Assembly (NCBI RefSeq): GCF_001613065.1
Contig: NZ_BDBQ01000050.1
Location: forward strand, 1 to 64,000
Reading direction: 5' to 3'
DNA length: 64,000 bases
Source: Nocardia miyunensis NBRC 108239
Lineage (GTDB): Bacteria; Actinomycetota; Actinomycetes; Mycobacteriales; Mycobacteriaceae
Positions 58,688-64,000 of this stretch are shown here, one piece after another; position 1 is the stretch's first letter; each line of letters opens with the position of its first letter. Position numbers and translations under genes: made by a program. The notes under the pieces were generated by a model. It made no database searches. It was not told where the DNA came from and saw nothing but the letters and a program-made list of their open reading frames with translations.

Positions 58688-59557
58688 ATGATCTCCGTTC
58701 CAGCTACTTTCGCCGCACAGCTGCGCACTGCGGAGCAGCGTCGCTGGGTCGCGGCCTTGCCGGAATTGGTTGAGCGTTATGTACGGCGGTGGGATCTACT
58801 GCTCGACGGAGAACCGATGCACGGGTATTCCGGACTCGTGGTACCGGTGCGAACTGCCGATCGCCCGGCTGTTCTGAAATTGTCGTGGCCGCATATCGAG
58901 GCGCGGGATGAGGCGGTGGCGCTGAGCATCTGGCGGGGTGCGGGTGCGGTCGAGTTGCTCGATCATGACGAGGAGCAGTTCGTGTTGCTGCTCGAGCGGC
59001 TGGACGCGGATCGAGATCTGACCTGCGAACCGATCGACGACGCGGTGACCATCGCGGGCGGATTGCTGCGGCGGCTGGCGGTTCCCGCGCCGAGATTGCA
59101 CCGCTCACTCGCGGAGCAGGCCGAGCGCTGGTGCACCGAGTTGCCTGCCGAGTGGGCGCGTCTGGGCAATGTGGTACCCGCCGGAATGATCGATCGGGCC
59201 GTCGGCTTGTGCCGCGATATGCGGCCCGCCGCATTGCTGGTGAACGAGGATCTGCACTACCTCAACGTGTTGCGCGGCACTCGGGAGCCGTGGCTGGTGA
59301 TCGATCCGAAAGTACTCGCCGGTGATCCCGAGTTCGGGGTTATCCCCCTGTTACGCAACAGGTTCCAGGAGTTCGACGGTCCGGCATCCATACGTCGCCG
59401 ACTGGAGGCCGTAGCGGATGTCGCCGAGCTGAACCTGGAGCTGACCATGGCTTGGACCTTCATCCGAGCCGTCGACGATTGGTTGTACTTCCTGCCCGAG
59501 AGCAGCCGGGATGCCGCAATGGCGGCCGAAATCGCCACTGCCCTGCTCAGAAGGTGA
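58688..59557 (+). CDS. APH(6)/hydroxyurea-type phosphotransferase
   Basis: A 289-residue kinase-like protein of the aminoglycoside/hydroxyurea resistance kinase group (streptomycin 6-kinase family). The ATP-site Lys is in RPAVLKLSWPHIEARDE, the catalytic loop is LLVNEDLHYLNVLRG (family form of HxDLHxxN, here NEDLHYLN) and the DFG-like metal site is WLVIDPKVLAGDPEFGV. The catalytic His is Asn-Glu in this family variant, so activity is uncertain. The gene end overlaps the convergent quinone oxidoreductase by 11 bases. Start ATG 58688. Confidence 0.85.
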   Translation: MISVPATFAAQLRTAEQRRWVAALPELVERYVRRWDLLLDGEPMHGYSGLVVPVRTADRPAVLKLSWPHIEARDEAVALSIWRGAGAVELLDHDEEQFVLLLERLDADRDLTCEPIDDAVTIAGGLLRRLAVPAPRLHRSLAEQAERWCTELPAEWARLGNVVPAGMIDRAVGLCRDMRPAALLVNEDLHYLNVLRGTREPWLVIDPKVLAGDPEFGVIPLLRNRFQEFDGPASIRRRLEAVADVAELNLELTMAWTFIRAVDDWLYFLPESSRDAAMAAEIATALLRR

Positions 59558-60494
59558 GCACGATACGGCCGCGAACTCCTCCCGCTTCGAGCAGGCGATG
59601 CGCGTCGGCGGCTTCGGTCGCCGGAAAGGTTTGGGCCACACGCAAAGTCAGCACTCCTTCGGAGGCCAGGCGGCTCAGTTCCTGGAGGGTGGCCGAGTCG
59701 TGGACACTGTCGATGACCATGACGTAATGCACGTCGATACCGCGCTGCGACTCGACGGTTCCGCTCAACCGAGGCGGTCGCAGGGCGACGTACGATCCGT
59801 TGTCGCGGATGGCGGGCAGCACGGCGCTTGCCTGCAACGCGCAGTCGATCACGCCATCGACGCCATCGGGGAACCGCTCACGAACGCGGCGGGCGAAATC
59901 ATCACCTCGCGCGAGGACGACGTCGGCGCCGAGATCGGCGACGAGCTGTTCGTCCCGGGGTGCGGCATCGGCGACCACGGTGAACCCGCGATACTTGGCC
60001 AACTGGATCACATAGCCACCGACCGCTCCCGCCGCACCGGTCACCGCGATCGTCCCGCCCGGCCGACCAGCACCGGCATCGAGTGCGAGGGCGGCGGTGA
60101 GCCCGTTCATCGGAAGCGTCGCCGCGGCGGCGACATCGGCGCCGGCGGGCATCTGCGCCACCGAATCATCGGAAACCACAATCCATTCCGCGTACGCACC
60201 GCCCCCTTCCAGCACCGGCTTGGTGATCGCGACGACCCGGTCCCCGATGCGCCACCTCGACTCCGGACCGGCTTCATCGACCACACCGGCCGCGTCCCAG
60301 CCCGGCACATACGGCGGCCGCACCTCGCGATAACGATCGTGCGCGGCCCCGCCCCGGGTAACCAGGTCCGACGGATTCACCGTCGCGGCCGCAACCCGAA
60401 TCCGGACCTGTCCCCGCCCCGCATGCGGCTCGGGCACCTGCACCGCGCGCAGCACCTCCGGACCACCAGGCTCGTCGAAACCGATCGCCAGCAT
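59547..60494 (-). CDS. zinc-free quinone oxidoreductase-like MDR protein
   Basis: A 315-residue NADPH:quinone/enoyl reductase-like protein of the MDR superfamily. It lacks zinc cysteines. The NADPH loop is IAVTGAAGAVGGYVIQLAKY, and the N-terminal GroES-like part has VRIRVAAATVNPSDLVTRGG and PYVPGWDAAGVVDEAG, both typical. AAGGAG lies 5 bases before ATG 60494. It may detoxify quinones or enals. It is convergent with the phosphotransferase and divergent from the next unknown gene. Confidence 0.91.
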   Translation of the reverse strand: MLAIGFDEPGGPEVLRAVQVPEPHAGRGQVRIRVAAATVNPSDLVTRGGAAHDRYREVRPPYVPGWDAAGVVDEAGPESRWRIGDRVVAITKPVLEGGGAYAEWIVVSDDSVAQMPAGADVAAAATLPMNGLTAALALDAGAGRPGGTIAVTGAAGAVGGYVIQLAKYRGFTVVADAAPRDEQLVADLGADVVLARGDDFARRVRERFPDGVDGVIDCALQASAVLPAIRDNGSYVALRPPRLSGTVESQRGIDVHYVMVIDSVHDSATLQELSRLASEGVLTLRVAQTFPATEAADAHRLLEAGGVRGRIVLTF

Positions 60495-60663
60495 CACCAC
60501 TCCTTCTCCGATTCACCGAGAACAACCACGATCGCCCCAGCCGATGTTCCCGCCGGTCGCCTGATAATGGCCACGCCCCACCACCATGGACGATCGGGTC
60601 CGCCTTCCGCTCAGCGCGCATGCAATGGCGTGGAAGTCCCGCCGACTGTGTTCATATAGCGCC

Positions 60664-61059
60664 ATGACCCCGTCCACCTCGCACGACATCGACCGCGCGA
60701 CAGGCGTACTGATCGCCGAGAGCCTTCAGCTGGGCAGCACGCTCATAGACCTGGACATCGTCCTCACCAAGATCACGCGACTCGCCCTCGAACAACCCGC
60801 CGCCGGACAACCGCCGATATGGACCCTGATCGAGTTCAGCATCGCCGCCGCCAACGCCGAAATCCTGGCCGACCGAATCGCCGAAGCACTCGACACCGGC
60901 CCCTGGTACGTCGAATTCCACACCCACACCGAGACATTCATCATCTTCCGCACCCGGACCTTCCGTTTCCCCCGCGGCGACCAGAACGCCACCCGCGCCG
61001 CCACCACCCACGCCCGCACCCTCGGCATCCCCGACCACCAACTCGACTGGCCGCGATGA
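60664..61059 (+). CDS. unknown protein, 131 residues
   Basis: A compact protein with MTPSTSHDIDRATGVLIAES at the N terminus, a hydrophobic helix (WTLIEFSIAAANAEILADRI) and a beta-like YVEFHTHTETFIIFRTRTFR. ATG 60664 gives this product. Family is not recognised; the pattern of helix then paired strands resembles several actinobacterial DUF proteins. It is convergent with the DUF3626-like gene, 24 bases apart. Confidence 0.65.
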   Translation: MTPSTSHDIDRATGVLIAESLQLGSTLIDLDIVLTKITRLALEQPAAGQPPIWTLIEFSIAAANAEILADRIAEALDTGPWYVEFHTHTETFIIFRTRTFRFPRGDQNATRAATTHARTLGIPDHQLDWPR

Positions 61060-61083
61060 GCGACCAATTCGATCGGTTCGCAT

Positions 61084-61959
61084 TCACTCGAGGTCCGGCT
61101 CGGAGATGCTGGAAGCGGTGTTGCGAGGCGGACCGAATCTCGCTAGGTAATGCCAGACCTTCTTCAAGTCCTGCGGATCGTAGCGATCCGTGCTGGCAGC
61201 ATCTCCGATGATTCTAGGATCGAGCCGACCGTCAATCGCGATCTCGGCCCCCAGATCGACATACCGTTGTCCTCGGAAGCCCGGGTGGCGACGCATCCGC
61301 TCCACACCGAGTAGAAAACCGGGATGCCATTCGACAGGGCACGGGAGGCGACCGGCCGCATCCTGGACGGCAGTGCCACGGAAGCTGGAATCCAACACCA
61401 GAGCCTCGACATCCCGGTCGAGCCGGACCTGTCCGTGGATCTGTGCCTCGATATGCCCGTCCAGGTCGTCGAGGTCATCGGCCTTTGCCAGTTCGATCAG
61501 TGAAAAGCGTTCCGCGACACCGAAATCGGTGGGGTCCGTGGAACTGTCCGGGTAACAGAATGTCGCTCGTGCGAAGGTGTCGGCGGTGAGCCGGAAATAA
61601 GACGAGCCGAAACGCGGCGCTCCCCCGGCGGGATTACCACGGAAGTTCAGCGCGCCGTAGACAGGGCGCTCAACGGCGGAAACATCGTCGTAGGCACCCG
61701 CGAACATACGGCTCTCCCAGCGCCACCGATCTCCGCCCACATGAGCGGTCAAGCCGCCATTGCTCGTACCCGTGACGAATTGTGACCGGTAGATACCATC
61801 CTCGGCCATCCTGAGCAGGACCGGCGACCCGCCCACCACGCGATCGGGATGAAAATTCATCGTCAAACGCAATCGAGGATCCAACGGACCCCCCGAAGAC
61901 AGTGCCGCAACATGACGCAATGCCTTCTCCTGCGACAACCCGAACCTCCCACACCCCAT
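61084..61959 (-). CDS. DUF3626-family protein
   Basis: A 291-residue protein matching the DUF3626 pattern: GLSQEKALRHVAALSSGGPL at the N terminus, the RLTMNFHPDRVVGG block, YRSQFVTGTSNGGLTAH, and NPAGGAPRFGSSYFRLTADT followed by ATFCYPDSSTDP. Function is unknown; the His/Arg/Asp-rich motifs resemble ADP-ribosyltransferase-like or other nucleotide-acting folds, which is only a suggestion. The start ATG 61959 is preceded by an open frame without family similarity. The 131 bases beyond it lead into a decayed gene. Confidence 0.75.
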   Translation of the reverse strand: MGCGRFGLSQEKALRHVAALSSGGPLDPRLRLTMNFHPDRVVGGSPVLLRMAEDGIYRSQFVTGTSNGGLTAHVGGDRWRWESRMFAGAYDDVSAVERPVYGALNFRGNPAGGAPRFGSSYFRLTADTFARATFCYPDSSTDPTDFGVAERFSLIELAKADDLDDLDGHIEAQIHGQVRLDRDVEALVLDSSFRGTAVQDAAGRLPCPVEWHPGFLLGVERMRRHPGFRGQRYVDLGAEIAIDGRLDPRIIGDAASTDRYDPQDLKKVWHYLARFGPPRNTASSISEPDLE

Positions 61960-62090
61960 ACCGAATAGTGTGCACGAGCCGATTGCCAACACTGGGGAGC
62001 CCACCGGAATGTGCCTCTGATCCGCACAGCAGATGTCCATCGACCACGCCGCGGTCTCGGTCCTGCGGTTGATCCGCACTGGCTGGCACG

Positions 62091-62574
62091 GTGTTGCTGA
62101 CCGGTCTGGCGGCAGCTCTGCTACCGGCGGCGCGTGCGGGAGCCGAACCAGCGACGGTCGATGCGAATCTGCATGCGGCCTTGGCGGGTTTCTGTGAGCG
62201 GGAGCGGTTGCCGGGGTTGGCGGCCGGAGTGTGGCGGGGATCCGCCGCGGTCGCGACCGCGGCGGCAGGGGTTCCTCGGCCAGCACCTCGCCGGCGCCCG
62301 TGGCGAACGGTCCATCCTCACCCCCGCGACCATGGCCCGGCTACACCAGCCACCACCCGGCGGGAATTACGCGGACGGATGGCTCGCCGTCACCAGCCGG
62401 ACAAACGGGCCGACATTGACCCACGTCGGCAGCAATACCATGTGGACCGCCGAAACTTGGCTGTTTCCCGCCAAGAACCTGATCCTGGCTGTCACCACCA
62501 ACCGAGGCGACGAGGACGCCCAACAAGCGGCCGACAATATATCCGGCTATCTGGTCGACACTTACCTCGCCTGA
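62091..62574 (+). pseudogene. remnant of a beta-lactamase-fold serine hydrolase
   Basis: Only the two ends of a serine hydrolase (class C beta-lactamase/DD-peptidase fold) remain. The first frame gives a signal-like VLLTGLAAALLPAARAGAEP and LHAALAGFCERERLPGLAAG; the second frame, after about 62270, gives FLGQHLAGARGERSILTPAT, YADGWLAVTSRTNGPTLTHV and a natural C terminus. The middle, including the SxxK and YxN motifs, is deleted, and the frame changes at the junction. The original start also seems lost. Not functional. Confidence 0.8.
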
Positions 62575-62624
62575 AAAAGTGAGTCATCGGAAGCTTGGAA
62601 GGCGAGTCTTGTCGAGCACCTGAG

Positions 62625-62768
62625 TGGCCCGACCAGGCGACGGTGAAATCTATTGCGGTCGAATGCGGCGCGGGCCGAGCCGGCTTCCAGCCGGCCCCCG
62701 ATCGCTGGCTGGTACTCATCGACCCGTCCGGACATCCCTTCTGCTTCACGGTCCAGCCCGGCCGATGA
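62625..62768 (+). pseudogene. fragment of a VOC/glyoxalase-like gene
   Basis: One frame gives PEWPDQATVKSIAVECGAGR then AGFQPAPDRWLVLIDPSGHP and FCFTVQPGR before a stop at 62766. RWLVLIDPSGHPFCF is the C-terminal signature of small VOC proteins, but the preceding part is missing or fused to unrelated sequence and there is no start. This is a decayed fragment next to the hydrolase remnant. Confidence 0.65.
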
Positions 62769-62839
62769 GTGACGCTCGCCCCTGATCCCTCTCCTGGGGC
62801 CGGATCCGGTCAGCGGCCATCCGACTACCGTTGATCCGC

Positions 62840-63751
62840 ATGACGCAGGCAGATATCGAGGTCACCGCGGAGTTGGTGCGGGAACTGTTGCGGGAGCAGC
62901 ATCCTGATCTGGCTGATCGAACTGTGCGGCTCGGTGCGCGTGGTTGGGACAATCAGTTGTGGCGGCTCGGTGATGACCTCGCTGTTCGGCTGCCCTGGGC
63001 GACGGAGTCGGCGGACGAGCTACTGCGCAAGGAGTACCGCTGGTTACCTTTCCTCGCCCCGAATCTTCCTCTGCCGGTTCCTGTTCCACAGCGCTTCGGT
63101 GATCCCTCCGAGCGGTTTCCGCGGCCATGGATCGTCACGACGTGGGTGCCGGGCGAGCCCGCGGACCGCGCTCCCGTGACGAGTGGCGCGGCGGCGGCCA
63201 CCAGTCTGGCCGCGTTCCTGACTGCACTTCACCAGCCCGCCCCGGAGCAAGCGCCCGCCGGCCGGACCCGCGGAGGATCGCTGACCTGCTATAGCGAGGG
63301 GTTCGCCGACCAGCTCGCTTCGCTCACCGGGATGGGACTGATCACTGATCCCACGGCCGTGCGCGCCGTCTGGGAGGACGCCATCGCCGCACCCGGCTGG
63401 ACCGGCCCGGCGCTATGGCAGCACGGCGACCTGCACCCGGCGAACATCCTCACCTCGGATGGCACGATCTGCGGCGTGATCGACTTCGGCGACCTCTTCG
63501 CGGGTGATCCGGCATGCGACCTGGCTGCGGCATGGATTCTTCTGCCGGACAATGCAATCGAAGCCTTCTACGCTGCTTGCCAGCCGGATCCCGCGACTTT
63601 GCGCCGCGCCCGCGGATGGGCGGTGCTGCGCGCCTTCGCCGGTCTGCTCATCGGAGACGCCGGTGTCCACGGCCGCCCAGGTGGCAAGCCCACCTGGGGC
63701 CCACCCGCCCATGCATCATTGCAACGCCTCATCGCTACGACACACCAGTGA
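62840..63751 (+). CDS. aminoglycoside phosphotransferase-family protein
   Basis: A 303-residue APH-like kinase. The N-terminal DNQLWRLGDDLAVRLPWATE holds the ATP-site region, the catalytic loop is WQHGDLHPANILTSDG (HGDxxxxN near 205), and the metal site is ICGVIDFGDLFAGDPACDLA (DxGD). All catalytic residues are intact, unlike the other phosphotransferase 3 kb to the left. It could modify an antibiotic or a metabolite such as choline, homoserine or methylthioribose. ATG 62840 is chosen; TTG 62831 is an alternative. It is convergent with the gene at the right edge, 4 bases apart. Confidence 0.88.
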   Translation: MTQADIEVTAELVRELLREQHPDLADRTVRLGARGWDNQLWRLGDDLAVRLPWATESADELLRKEYRWLPFLAPNLPLPVPVPQRFGDPSERFPRPWIVTTWVPGEPADRAPVTSGAAAATSLAAFLTALHQPAPEQAPAGRTRGGSLTCYSEGFADQLASLTGMGLITDPTAVRAVWEDAIAAPGWTGPALWQHGDLHPANILTSDGTICGVIDFGDLFAGDPACDLAAAWILLPDNAIEAFYAACQPDPATLRRARGWAVLRAFAGLLIGDAGVHGRPGGKPTWGPPAHASLQRLIATTHQ

Positions 63752-63755
63752 TCCG

Positions 63756-64000
63756 CTAGCACGCTGCGGGTCGGGTGGGGATCCGAAGAGGGTGGGTCGC
63801 GGTGACGGTTTTCGGGCCTGTGGGGGTGTCGAAGGTGGTCGGGGTGCCGGAGGTCAGGGTGAGGGTTGTGGTGGCCGGGGTGATGTGGATGGTGACTGTG
63901 CCGGTGGGCAGGGACAGGCCGCGGATGGTTACGCCTTGGCGGAATCCGTTGGGCAGCATGGGGTTCAGGCGGGGGTGCGGGGCGGTCCAGCGTAGGCCGG
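63756..64000 (-). CDS. C-terminal part of a glycoside-hydrolase-like protein, cut by the window
   Basis: The - strand frame is open from the right edge to the stop at 63756 and has no start within the window. It reads GLRWTAPHPRLNPMLPNGFR, then QGVTIRGLSLPTGTVTIHIT, a Thr-rich strand segment and a short end IPTRPAAC. The pattern (beta-sandwich with NPxLPxG..GVTIRG) resembles the C-terminal beta domain of GH65-like glycosidases or phosphorylases. With only 80 residues this is a weak assignment. Confidence 0.5.
   Translation of the reverse strand, partial: GLRWTAPHPRLNPMLPNGFRQGVTIRGLSLPTGTVTIHITPATTTLTLTSGTPTTFDTPTGPKTVTATHPLRIPTRPAAC

Overview
The window is high-GC actinobacterial DNA with GTG/TTG starts, ATGA/GTGA gene overlaps and MspA-type porins. 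A gene block matches the order known from Mycobacterium tuberculosis Rv2228c-Rv2236c (RNase HI/phosphatase, zinc-ribbon protein, Nif3-like protein, cobC ... ptpA, SURF1, cobD). Together these point to the order Mycobacteriales, most likely Nocardia. This assignment is an inference from gene content, not from a database match.

Region 1 (about 1-13.9 kb) is the tail and lysis end of a siphovirus-like prophage read on the + strand. It holds a 1,790-residue tape measure protein with an embedded NlpC/P60-like site, minor tail proteins, three tandem paralogous tail proteins, a membrane protein, a tail-assembly-chaperone pair joined by an apparent -1 frameshift, a reversed small HTH gene and an amidase endolysin. 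The chaperone pair lies downstream of the tape measure gene, which is not its usual place. The prophage stops just short of the 3' end of rnpB (RNase P RNA, - strand, 13.9-14.3 kb).

Region 2 (14.4-22.4 kb) is chromosomal: an alpha/beta hydrolase, an acetyltransferase, a SpoU-type methyltransferase, and the RNase HI/phosphatase, zinc-ribbon, Nif3 and cobC genes. A broken ABC-2 permease lies inside the last group.

Region 3 (22.6-32.7 kb) is an aromatic meta-cleavage island inserted between cobC and ptpA. The lower pathway (hydratase, acetaldehyde dehydrogenase, aldolase) lies beside a divergent IclR regulator. The upper pathway (ring hydroxylase, extradiol dioxygenase, C-C hydrolase) plus an ACMSD-like amidohydrolase appears to be controlled by a TetR regulator through two copies of one 18-bp palindrome. 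Together they would hydroxylate a phenolic substrate, open the ring, and yield pyruvate and acetyl-CoA.

Region 4 (33-39.9 kb) resumes the conserved block: ptpA-like phosphatase, SURF1, a cation/proton antiporter, cobD, an ECF41-like sigma factor and alanine dehydrogenase.

Region 5 (40-64 kb) is accessory: an XRE/NUDIX/HD module with two coupled small genes, a LURP-one-like protein, gamma carbonic anhydrase, TetR regulators, a solitary N6-adenine methylase with a repeat-rich insertion, two coupled MspA porins (one with 16 consecutive glycines), an SDR with a TetR operator, an ADP-ribosylglycohydrolase, a fused double antitoxin-like protein, two antibiotic-kinase-like phosphotransferases, decayed gene fragments, and a partial gene running off the right edge.
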